Source: JBEKCP01 sp050014815
GTDB taxonomy: Bacteria; Planctomycetota; Planctomycetia; Pirellulales; Thermoguttaceae
DNA: 7,506 nt
Assembly (NCBI GenBank): GCA_050014815.1
Contig: JBEKCP010000296.1
Location: 1-7,506, forward strand
Direction: 5' to 3'
Shown: in pieces, positions 1 to 4,751 of the stretch
Layout of the letters: each line of letters starts with the position of its first letter
Numbering within the stretch: the stretch's first letter is position 1
Position numbers and translations under genes: made by a program
Notes under the pieces: generated by a model
Database searches by the model: none
Told to the model about the DNA's origin: nothing
What the model saw: only the letters and a program-made list of their open reading frames with translations

Positions 1-558
1 GTGTTGGTCAGCGTTTCAAGACACTTTCCGCTCGAAACCCTCATTGTGGCGGCGATCCTCGCCATCGCCGGGATCGGCATTATTCTATACATCTGGGAAC
101 TGGTCATTGTCAGTTGGATAGTAGACTTTCTCTCGGAAATCGGTATGCCGACAATCCACGCAGGGCCGGTCCCTCTTGAGTGCGAGCAAGTTGGGGAGAT
201 AATCGTCGTCAAGCTGCGTGACAACATCGCTACCGTTTGGCAATGTCAGTCGGTGCAGAAGCAACTGAAACACTTGATCGACGAGCATCACTGCGATTTC
301 GTCCTCGATTTCCTGTACGCCGGGAGGATCTCGACCAGTTTCCGTGGAGTTATGGTCTACATCATGAAGGCGGCCCGTAGGGAGGCGGGAAGGCTTGGCA
401 AACCCTATCGGCCCCTTGCGTTGCCTTACGGGCAGGCATTCAGAGCGTTTGATGACAGGGAACGTGCGCTCGAAGAAATGTCCAAGCACGACGGACATGG
501 ATGGATTGTCCTCTGTTCAGTCCCCGTTGGAATCCGAGGAGTCTCGGACCTAACGTGA
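1..558 (+). CDS. Membrane-anchored STAS-like protein, possibly 5'-incomplete
   Basis: The first 45 or so residues are very hydrophobic (about residues 11-44), giving one or two membrane segments. Residues 60-165 then follow the pattern of a STAS / anti-sigma-factor-antagonist domain. A strand (VGEIIVVKL, 64-72) is followed by a helix, by the strand DFVLDF (99-104), by the serine-bearing turn ISTSFRG (110-116) where SpoIIAA-like proteins carry their phosphorylatable Ser, and by a helix ending REAGRLGKP. STAS domains normally bind a partner kinase or sulfate transporter; a membrane-tethered lone STAS is less usual. The GTG start is the first base of the window, so the gene may begin further left. 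ATG at residue 49 would give a soluble STAS protein, but has no clear ribosome site. The family call is by pattern only and moderately sure. Confidence 0.55.
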   Translation: MLVSVSRHFPLETLIVAAILAIAGIGIILYIWELVIVSWIVDFLSEIGMPTIHAGPVPLECEQVGEIIVVKLRDNIATVWQCQSVQKQLKHLIDEHHCDFVLDFLYAGRISTSFRGVMVYIMKAARREAGRLGKPYRPLALPYGQAFRAFDDRERALEEMSKHDGHGWIVLCSVPVGIRGVSDLT

Positions 559-798
559 ACAGGCAAAGAGGGGGTGGGTGCTGAGTGAGTTCTTGGAAAC
601 AACAAAGTACAAGGGAGAACGCTGGGTCGGGACGGAGAACTCGGGGGAGAGAGGCTGGCCGCTGGTAAATCCTCGTTAGGCAGGCAGCCAAGGCCAACGC
701 CAAGACCAGGAAGCGAATCTGCGACCTCGACTGAAAACCTCGGAAAATGGCACCAGCAGTGCTAGCTTGAAATACCTGGGGTGTCGATCAAAGTGCTG

Positions 799-826
799 TT
801 GCCTTCTCCGTTGCGCGTCTTACAAT
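799..826 (+). promoter_or_regulatory. Candidate sigma-70-type promoter
   Basis: TTGCCT (799-804) and TACAAT (821-826) are separated by 16 bases. They match the -35 consensus at four of six positions and the -10 at five of six. The predicted start near 833 lies about 100 bases before a strong terminator with no protein gene between, which suggests a short non-coding transcript. Confidence 0.4.
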
Positions 827-832
827 GATGTT

Positions 833-938
833 CGTCGGATGACTAGATTAAGAGCAACCCGGCTCTGGCGGGGGGCTCGTTGAAGAGTAAGCCGACGCGG
901 CCGAATACCTTCGGGTGTTTCGCCACGTCGGCTTTTTT
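833..938 (+). ncRNA. Candidate small RNA between promoter and terminator
   Basis: A transcript from the promoter at 799-826 to the terminator at 889-943 would be roughly 100 nt. It contains a small hairpin (AGAGC 851-855 pairing with GCTCT 862-866), a G-rich single strand and the terminal stem. It does not match what I know of tmRNA, 6S RNA, RNase P or SRP RNA; in particular the SRP GGTCAGG/GGAAGCAGCC core is absent. It could also be an attenuator or leader whose downstream gene starts at 1207. No family is assigned. Confidence 0.3.
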
Positions 939-943
939 GTTTT
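889..943 (+). terminator. Strong intrinsic terminator with UUCG tetraloop
   Basis: AAGCCGACG (889-897) pairs perfectly with CGTCGGCTT (926-934). An inner helix is closed by ACC-TTCG-GGT (907-916), a classic C(UUCG)G-type loop. The stem runs straight into TTTTTTGTTTT. It could end the candidate small RNA or the STAS transcript, although the STAS stop codon is more than 300 bases upstream. Confidence 0.8.
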
Positions 944-1206
944 CTGCGGCGAAAGACGTTCAGAATCCAACCGAGTATTGAGGCCGTGCGTATGAAGCCC
1001 GACCACACGGACTCGGCTGGCTGTTTTCCGGGTGTGGAATTAGGGAAAACCCTGATACCACCACGGATCGTTCCGCCGTTTAATGACCCTTGTGGATCGG
1101 GCGATTGGATAGGCAGCCCTGGTAGCTCCTGCCGCTCGGTTCTCCTCGTTGTCCATCGGAAGCCAAGCACGGAAGATCTCTACCCCTTACCCACGGAGGC
1201 GACACG

Positions 1207-1638
1207 ATGACTCTGCTGGCCACTTTCGCTGATGTCCATTGGAACGGCCTGAAAGTCGTTGCCGAATCCCCACCGGAGCCCGCTCAAAGGGACCGAATCC
1301 TGGAGGCCCTCGGGGCGTTGGGCGAACATTTGCCCAGCGTCGATGAGGAGACTCTCTCAAGGTACTACAAGTACCTGAGAACGAGATTGTCGTTTCCTTT
1401 CACAGCTCACTACCCGGAAGCCACGACTTCGCTTGAGGAAAGGCAGTTCCACTGCACCGTGCTGGAATTGCTGGACCCGACCAACGACATCTGCGACGAA
1501 TTCGATGGCATCCTCTGCAAGACCCGGAAGGGAAAATACGAAATCAACCTGCCGTTGACCGAGTTGCAGATTCCGCAGGATAGCCCCAACTTCCAGTTGA
1601 TCGAGGACTACTGGTTCTGGTTCTGGAACTGGCGGTGA
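1207..1638 (+). CDS. Calcium-binding-like family protein with SPNFQLI tail
   Basis: This is a 143-residue, acidic, soluble-looking protein. The motif YYKYLRTRLSFPF (53-65) resembles the YYxYLxxxLxFPF signature of small proteins usually annotated as calcium-binding, which are common in Planctomycetes and Cyanobacteria. It is followed by CTVLELLDP (83-91) and a C-terminal signature SPNFQLIEDYWFWFWNWR (126-143) with six Trp/Phe residues near the end. The start is well set: GGAGG at 1195-1199 lies seven bases before the ATG. The C-terminal signature recurs in the minus-strand gene at 2562-3137. The stop codon overlaps the GTG of the next short frame. The biochemical role is unknown; the calcium label is by family resemblance and no EF-hand is visible. 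Confidence 0.7.
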   Translation: MTLLATFADVHWNGLKVVAESPPEPAQRDRILEALGALGEHLPSVDEETLSRYYKYLRTRLSFPFTAHYPEATTSLEERQFHCTVLELLDPTNDICDEFDGILCKTRKGKYEINLPLTELQIPQDSPNFQLIEDYWFWFWNWR

Positions 1639-1745
1639 GCGAGAAGTGCGGCGTGAAGATCCCCAAGGCCCGTCTGGAAGCCGTCCCTCATGCTGCGCAG
1701 TGTGTCCGATGCAGCTCGCAAGGGGAGGAGGGCCACGAACCGTAA
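1635..1745 (+). pseudogene. DksA/TraR-type zinc-finger C-terminal fragment
   Basis: This 36-residue frame begins with GTG overlapping the previous stop (GTGA). It encodes the end of a DksA/TraR C4 zinc finger: EKCGVKIPKARLEAVPHAAQ followed by CVRC. In the family the pattern is C-x2-C-x17-C-x2-C. Here the last three cysteines have exactly the right spacing (C5, then 17 residues, then C-x2-C), but the first is Ser (AGC where TGC would be Cys). DksA and TraR proteins bind RNA polymerase through a coiled-coil N-terminus, which is missing here. The most likely reading is a remnant left by a deletion. A translated micro-protein coupled to the upstream gene is the alternative. The zinc-finger resemblance is strong; activity is doubtful. 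Confidence 0.6.
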
Positions 1746-1747
1746 GC

Positions 1748-1779
1748 TAAAACAAGCGCCCTGGCGTCGGCACCAGGGC
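1748..1779 (-). terminator. Intrinsic terminator of the minus-strand cluster
   Basis: GCCCTGG (1758-1764) pairs perfectly with CCAGGGC (1773-1779) around an 8-base loop. Read on the minus strand, the stem is followed by GCTTGTTTT. It lies about 30 bases after the stop of the 69-residue minus-strand gene and also separates it from the convergent plus-strand genes. No T-run follows on the plus strand. Confidence 0.6.
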
Positions 1780-1807
1780 TCGTTGATCTTCCAGGATGGC
1801 GGACAGG

Positions 1808-2017
1808 TCAGAACGGGATTGCGCTCGGCTCCGTCACCGACATCGCTTCCAGCAAGTCCTTGAACTTCTTGACGCCGCCGACTTCCTTGATGAGACCGAG
1901 GAGTTCATTGAGGCGGGCGAAGCCGCCAACGACCTTGACCGTCTGGGCCACCGCTTTGATCTGGCTGATGGTAAAGATGCGGTCCAATGACGAGGATGCC
2001 GGATGTTCTGAAAACAA
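1808..2017 (-). CDS. Small helical protein of unknown function
   Basis: The product is up to 69 residues. The body reads as amphipathic helices (TISQIKAVAQTVKVVGG, then LNELLGLIKEVGGVKKFKDL) with a repeated V-GG turn. No signal peptide, Cys or His cluster is present. Codons end in G or C at most positions on this strand and in this frame, which is the main reason for calling it a gene. The start is uncertain: there is no ATG, the longest form uses TTG at 2017, and a TTG at 1987 would give 59 residues. It is the last gene before the terminator at 1748-1779 and lies about 75 bases after the Nudix stop. I do not recognise the family. Confidence 0.6.
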   Translation of the reverse strand: MFSEHPASSSLDRIFTISQIKAVAQTVKVVGGFARLNELLGLIKEVGGVKKFKDLLEAMSVTEPSAIPF

Positions 2018-2091
2018 CGGCAGGTGGCGTCGGCTCTAACGAAGATGTCGGGCTGGCCGGGCAATGCTATTGCTTCTCCTGTCGCTCCAAG

Positions 2092-2556
2092 TCAATTGTT
2101 CGTCAGGATTGCCTCAAGCTCCTCAATAAACGCATCCTGCCCCGCCTTGATCTTTTTCTTCGCCGTTGCCAGACTGAAGAACTCGGCCCGGTCATTCTCC
2201 GGGAACTCCATCTGCCGACCGGATTTCGGCGGCCACTCCATCTTGAAGGTGTTGCTTTTGACGGTGGTCGGGTCGCAGTCGCCCTTGAATGCCCAGGCGT
2301 GGACGATCTTGCCGCCCTTCTGCTTGATCGGCTGGAGAGGAATGAATGGCCCGGTCGGTTTGATGCCCGTTTCCTCCCCGAACTCCCGTTGAGCGGTGAC
2401 GAGCAGATCCTCGTCGCCATTGGGCTCGCCCTTGGGGATCGACCATACCCCATCGTCCTTGTTGCAAAAGTACGGACCGCCAGGATGGGCCAGGAGGACT
2501 TGGATGGCTCCATTCGTGATGCGATACATCAACAGACCGGCGCTGAGACGTGGCAT
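2092..2556 (-). CDS. Nudix hydrolase, predicted NTP pyrophosphohydrolase (COG4119-like)
   Basis: The 154-residue protein opens with MPRLSAGLLMYR and carries LLAHPGGP (21-28), DDGVWSIPKGE (34-44) and a complete Nudix box from G43 to I65: G-x5-E-x7-REF-x-EE-x-GI, with metal-binding E58, E61 and E62 in place. Later landmarks (QKGGKIVHAWAF, SNTFKMEWPPKSGR, EFPENDRAEFF) fit the COG4119 subgroup closely. The family hydrolyses a nucleoside diphosphate linked to another group; the natural substrate here is not known. I chose ATG at 2556 because the family starts at MP-x-SAGL. A GTG at 2583 would add nine residues and overlap the upstream gene. With the chosen start the gap to the upstream stop is five bases, so the two are probably co-translated. 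Confidence 0.9.
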   Translation of the reverse strand: MPRLSAGLLMYRITNGAIQVLLAHPGGPYFCNKDDGVWSIPKGEPNGDEDLLVTAQREFGEETGIKPTGPFIPLQPIKQKGGKIVHAWAFKGDCDPTTVKSNTFKMEWPPKSGRQMEFPENDRAEFFSLATAKKKIKAGQDAFIEELEAILTNN

Positions 2557-2561
2557 GGTCG

Positions 2562-3137
2562 TCACCGATTGTTCACGAGCCACACGGCATAGTCGTCGAT
2601 AAGCTGAAAGTTGGGCGACTTCTTATCGGTCACTCGAAGCTCGGCAAGCCCGAGATCGAATTCCTTGCCGTCGCTCTTGCGCCGCACATGGGCCACAGTG
2701 TCCTCCTCGAACATCATCCACTCCGACCGCCAGCCTCGTTCGATTTCCAGGAGTTCATACTTGTCGGTGTAGGAAGGCTGGGTCTTCTTCAGTCGCTTGT
2801 ACTCCTGCTGACTCCAGCCGCCGATGACATACGGCTCCTCCCAGCGGAAATCCTCGGTGCCCGTCACCTCACAAGGCAACTGAAGATGTGCCTTCAGGTG
2901 CTTGACGAACACCTTCAGGGCTTCCCAAACGGCTTGTACGACGAGCTTGCCGAGGTCAGGACCGATAGTCCATTTGTTTTCGCCGCCTTCGCCAATCAAC
3001 TCCGGCAGCACTACAAAGCCCGTAACCGAGGTGTCGAGAACAGCGTGAACCGAGACTATCTGCCCAGAACCATTTGCTGGTGGTTTCACACGAAGCTCGG
3101 CAGTTGGGCCAAGGCGTCTGGCCGAACGCACGGGCAT
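2562..3137 (-). CDS. SPNFQLI-tailed protein with possible aspartic-protease-like N-terminus
   Basis: With ATG at 3137 the product has 191 residues. The C-terminal 120 residues form one recognisable block: LKAHLQLPCEVTG, DFRWEEPYVIGGW, PSYTDKYELL, HVRRKSDGKEFDLGLAEL and SPNFQLIDDYAVWLVNNR. This tail matches that of the plus-strand protein at 1207-1638, including ten of eleven residues in SPNFQLI(D/E)DY, so the two are distant paralogs. Residues 13-48 resemble the first strands of a clan AA aspartic protease: AELRVKPP, then VHAVLDTSVTGFVVLP, where DTS would replace the catalytic DTG. No second half of a protease follows, so this part may be a remnant or fused leader. The start is insecure: there is no good ribosome site at 3137, the frame stays open into the tRNA, and TTG near 2999 would give just the C-terminal domain. 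Confidence 0.65.
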   Translation of the reverse strand: MPVRSARRLGPTAELRVKPPANGSGQIVSVHAVLDTSVTGFVVLPELIGEGGENKWTIGPDLGKLVVQAVWEALKVFVKHLKAHLQLPCEVTGTEDFRWEEPYVIGGWSQQEYKRLKKTQPSYTDKYELLEIERGWRSEWMMFEEDTVAHVRRKSDGKEFDLGLAELRVTDKKSPNFQLIDDYAVWLVNNR

Positions 3138-3170
3138 GGAGGGGGAACGAGGGGGTATCTGGAGACCAGT

Positions 3171-3190
3171 TTTGTGAAATTTTGTGAAAT
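3171..3190. repeat. Perfect 10-bp tandem repeat
   Basis: TTTGTGAAAT occurs twice in direct succession (3171-3180 and 3181-3190), about 35-55 bases upstream of the proposed start of the minus-strand gene at 3137. Each unit on the minus strand contains TTCACA, a possible -35-like hexamer. The position fits a regulator site for the minus-strand cluster, but no bound factor can be named. Confidence 0.5.
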
Positions 3191-3259
3191 CCAGGCTGCT
3201 TGCCGAAAGTGATGCTCCATGCTCTTGGCACAAATCTTTTACGAGAAAGGGCTTGCGAG

Positions 3260-3332
3260 CACGCCCGGCAGGATTCGAACCTGCAACCATCGGATTAGAA
3301 ATCCGATGCTCTATCCCTTGAGCTACGGGCGC
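3260..3332 (-). tRNA. tRNA-Arg (anticodon UCU)
   Basis: Read on the minus strand, a full cloverleaf folds. The acceptor GCGCCCG pairs with CGGGCGT (one G-U at position 1-72). The D-arm is GCTC...GAGC, the anticodon stem TCGGA/TCCGA encloses loop TTTCTAA, and the T-arm GCAGG-TTCGAAT-CCTGC is perfect. Anticodon TCT reads AGA (and AGG by wobble), so the charge is Arg. Discriminator G73 is followed by CTC, so CCA is not encoded and must be added. TATAAC at 3359-3354 on the minus strand is a plausible -10, without a clear -35. The minus-strand cluster starts about 120 bases downstream. Confidence 0.95.
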
Positions 3333-3354
3333 TAAGTTGTCATATGCAAAGATG

Positions 3355-3642
3355 TTATAGAAATCGTTGCGAATCCCCGACGTAGGTCGTGAAAGCCTGC
3401 CGCATGACCCTGCGGACCCGGTCTGTTCCCCTCCTTCTCCAACTTCTCGATTAGGTACGCGAAGTGCATGGTCTGTACTACTGAGCAGAAAATGACGCCC
3501 TCCGCTTCAAGCCGCTGTTCGACCGCTTCGCGGTACGCTCGTCGGTCAAAGTCACTCTCGGAGACCTCAACTCAAACCAATAATTCCCCAACTGTCCAAC
3601 CAAGCTCGCGGCGGCTTCGCTAGTTCCACGGTATCCAGGCAT
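3355..3642 (-). pseudogene. Small unknown gene with two compensating frameshifts
   Basis: ATG at 3642 follows AGGA and a near-consensus promoter. The first frame gives MPGYRGTSEAAASLVGQLGN then YWFE. Around 3566-3575 the plausible coding frame moves, continuing VEVSESDFDRRAYREAVEQR, LEAEGVIFCSVVQTMHFAYL and IEKLEKEG. Near 3430 it moves back to the first frame for TDRVRRVMRQAFTTYVGDSQ then RFL and TAA at 3355. The joined product would be about 95 residues. Reading straight on in the first frame hits TAG at 3478; reading on in the middle frame gives a tail with poor third-position GC. The two shifts cancel exactly, so this is either an old gene with paired indels, a pair of sequencing errors, or less likely recoding. 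I do not recognise the family. Confidence 0.5.
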
Positions 3643-3666
3643 TCTTGATGTCCTGACACATGTTCA

Positions 3667-3792
3667 ATGTCACATTCTAGCCGGGGCACTAGAAAAGTCA
3701 ATGCTTGCGTCAAGCACCTCGGCCATCGCGTGGCAGAGATGGTGCTGCGACTACATGCCACCGGCCCTGGCAGCGTGGTCAAGCCGCGCTGA
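3667..3792 (+). CDS. Possible 41-residue open frame, unknown
   Basis: The frame reads MSHSSRGTRKVNACVKHLGH then RVAEMVLRLHATGPGSVVKP and R. From residue 13 on, codons end mostly in G or C and the peptide looks protein-like, as if it were the tail of a longer gene. The ATG has no ribosome site and overlaps the leftward promoter at 3674-3701, so the true start may be later or the frame may be a truncated remnant. No family is recognised. Confidence 0.25.
   Translation: MSHSSRGTRKVNACVKHLGHRVAEMVLRLHATGPGSVVKPR
3674..3701 (-). promoter_or_regulatory. Near-consensus sigma-70-type promoter, leftward
   Basis: On the minus strand TTGACT (3701-3696) and TAGAAT (3679-3674) are separated by 16 bases; each matches its consensus at five of six positions. 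The predicted transcript start near 3667 leaves about 25 bases before the ATG at 3642 of the frameshifted gene. This is the best promoter in the window by eye and could also feed the tRNA. Confidence 0.55.
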
Positions 3793-3800
3793 GCATCATA

Positions 3801-4055
3801 TTGAAGGAAATACATCACTCGTTCTCCGGCCCCAGAGATCTACATACCCACGCATGGGACGTTGATGCACGAGCAAAGCGAGTGAAGGGTTATTCCGCAC
3901 ACGTCGATTGGTGTTTCCCAGTCCTGCCCGGCCTCCTTGTCGCTGATTCGGGCTACACGATTGGTCCGAAACACGCTGACGATGGTATCAAGATCGTGTT
4001 ATTCTATGGCATTGGCAGCGTTGAAATTGTGAGGCTTGTTGACCGCCTGGCTTAG
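3801..4055 (+). CDS. Possible 84-residue hypothetical protein
   Basis: The frame is open further left (to an ATG at 3705), but the part before 3800 overlaps other signals and looks non-coding. From TTG at 3801 it reads KEIHHSFSGPRDLHTHAWDV, DARAKRVKGYSAHVDW, then FPVLPGLLVADSGYTIGPKH and a final IVLFYGIGSVEIVRLVDRLA. The last 45 residues alternate hydrophobic strands and turns like a small globular protein. Third-position GC is lower than in the clear genes nearby, so it may be a decaying or foreign gene. No good ribosome site and no recognised family. Confidence 0.35.
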   Translation: MKEIHHSFSGPRDLHTHAWDVDARAKRVKGYSAHVDWCFPVLPGLLVADSGYTIGPKHADDGIKIVLFYGIGSVEIVRLVDRLA

Positions 4056-4136
4056 GAAGCATCTCTCCGGCCTTCTCGCCCAACAAGGCACGGCGACAAC
4101 ACAGGTCGCCGCTTGGTGGTGCAGACCGTGGCAGGC

Positions 4137-4145
4137 TGGTAGAAT
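4137..4145 (+). promoter_or_regulatory. Candidate extended -10 element before the lipoprotein
   Basis: TGG immediately followed by TAGAAT (4140-4145) forms an extended -10 pattern, about 100 bases before the lipoprotein ATG. There is no good -35 at standard spacing (TTGGTG at 4113 is too far, 21 bases). The same TAGAAT hexamer occurs in the better-supported promoter at 3674-3701. Confidence 0.35.
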
Positions 4146-4242
4146 AGCCGAAAGTTCGGACCCGATGAAGCTGGAGGCTGCCGCGACGGCTGCGGCAATC
4201 GTTGGGCATGCCGCCCCCTGCTCCTTATTCCGGAGGAATGCC

Positions 4243-4620
4243 ATGAGGTGCTTCTTACTCTGCTGTGCCGCCGTCCTGAGTGTGCTTCTTGGTGGGTGCC
4301 TGTCTGAGCACGATTGCTTTCAGATCGAAGTCAAACCCGAGGGCGAGGCGTTCCAACGCAAACTGACTTGCTGGCACGTGGGCGGCCCGGGCGGTCCTCC
4401 GGGCGACAACAAGTCGATCAGGCCCCTCGGCCCCGCTCAGGTCGCCCGGATCGGCAGCCTGTATCCGAAACCCTATCTGTGGACTGACGCCGATTCCCGC
4501 CAGAGGGAGTTGGCGAAGGTGCCCTGCCGACTGACGCTGGTGTGCGACGGGGAGGAAGCGACTCGCTTTCTGCACCGGGAGGGCGAGCTCGCCAGGGTCC
4601 CCACTTCCCGATCTGCTTGA
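4243..4620 (+). CDS. Small secreted lipoprotein, unknown function
   Basis: The 125-residue product has a lipoprotein signal peptide: Met-Arg, a hydrophobic run (4-16) and the lipobox LGGC with the lipidated Cys at 19. The mature part begins LSEHDCFQIEVKPEGEAFQR and continues KLTCWHVGGPGGPPGD, with a basic Arg-rich end. The start is clear because GGAGG at 4232-4236 sits six bases before the ATG; the frame is open further upstream but no better start exists. Planctomycetes have larger lipoproteins opening with a similar acidic domain and an LxCWH motif, so this may be a shortened member ending abruptly at VPTSRSA. It may be co-expressed with the pseudopilin at 4741. Function unknown. Confidence 0.7.
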   Translation: MRCFLLCCAAVLSVLLGGCLSEHDCFQIEVKPEGEAFQRKLTCWHVGGPGGPPGDNKSIRPLGPAQVARIGSLYPKPYLWTDADSRQRELAKVPCRLTLVCDGEEATRFLHREGELARVPTSRSA

Positions 4621-4643
4621 CGTATTGACATGAAAGGAGTAGA

Positions 4644-4751
4644 TTGCCGTTAGTGCGGGAACCGGCGTGCCTGGCGTGCGGTTCCGTGTTTCATGCGCGA
4701 GTGCCTTCAGGACAGGGCATGAACTTGGGGACGGGCTCCCATGTCGCGTAA
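4644..4751 (+). CDS. Possible 35-residue leader frame overlapping the pseudopilin start
   Basis: AAAGGAG at 4633-4639 is a good ribosome site with no annotated gene after it. TTG at 4644 opens a frame reading MPLVREPACLACGSVFHARV then PSGQGMNLGTGSHVA, ending at TAA 4749-4751, ten bases inside the pseudopilin gene, whose own ATG lacks a clear ribosome site. Translational coupling is a possible use. The spacing is short, the start is TTG and the peptide is unrecognised, so this is speculative. Confidence 0.2.
   Translation: MPLVREPACLACGSVFHARVPSGQGMNLGTGSHVA
4658..4691 (+). terminator. Weak hairpin after the lipoprotein gene
   Basis: GGAACCG (4658-4664) pairs perfectly with CGGTTCC (4679-4685) and is followed by GTGTTT. 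The short T-run makes it a weak terminator or attenuator between the lipoprotein and the pseudopilin. Confidence 0.35.

Larger units (their letters stand above)
559..1206. other. Long intergenic region, no convincing protein gene
   Basis: This stretch separates the STAS gene from the next plus-strand gene. I found no protein I can defend. A 33-codon frame at 578-679 starts with GTG behind a G-rich stretch (residues LSEFLETTKYKGERW...), and a 74-codon frame at 986-1210 runs into the next start codon. Neither resembles anything known and neither has strong coding character. The supported contents are a promoter-like site near 799-826, a stem-loop at 851-866 and an intrinsic terminator at 889-943. 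The AGGG-AAAA-CCCT palindrome at 1042-1053 could be an operator, but this is weak. Confidence 0.5.

Noticed and set aside
833..938. SRP RNA, tmRNA or riboswitch identity for the small transcript
   Set aside because: The conserved cores of SRP RNA and tmRNA are absent and I recognise no riboswitch aptamer; left as an unclassified candidate.
820..1170. 116-codon open frame on the minus strand
   Set aside because: It crosses the strong plus-strand terminator and promoter-like site and has an Arg/Ser-rich shadow composition without any motif.
986..1210. 74-codon plus-strand frame ending at the next gene's start
   Set aside because: No ribosome site, no recognisable motif and weak codon pattern; the stop overlap with the next ATG may be chance.
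1987..3212. Long plus-strand frames opposite the Nudix and SPNFQLI genes
   Set aside because: The minus strand carries an intact Nudix box and a conserved C-terminal signature; the plus-strand frames have no motif.
3332..3430. HDLRRGFAT reading like the H-x-LR box of a tyrosine recombinase next to the tRNA
   Set aside because: It appears only if the middle frame is read straight on. That tail has low third-position GC, no other integrase boxes and no catalytic Tyr; the alternative frame (TDRVRRVMRQAFTTYV) has better coding character. Probably coincidence.
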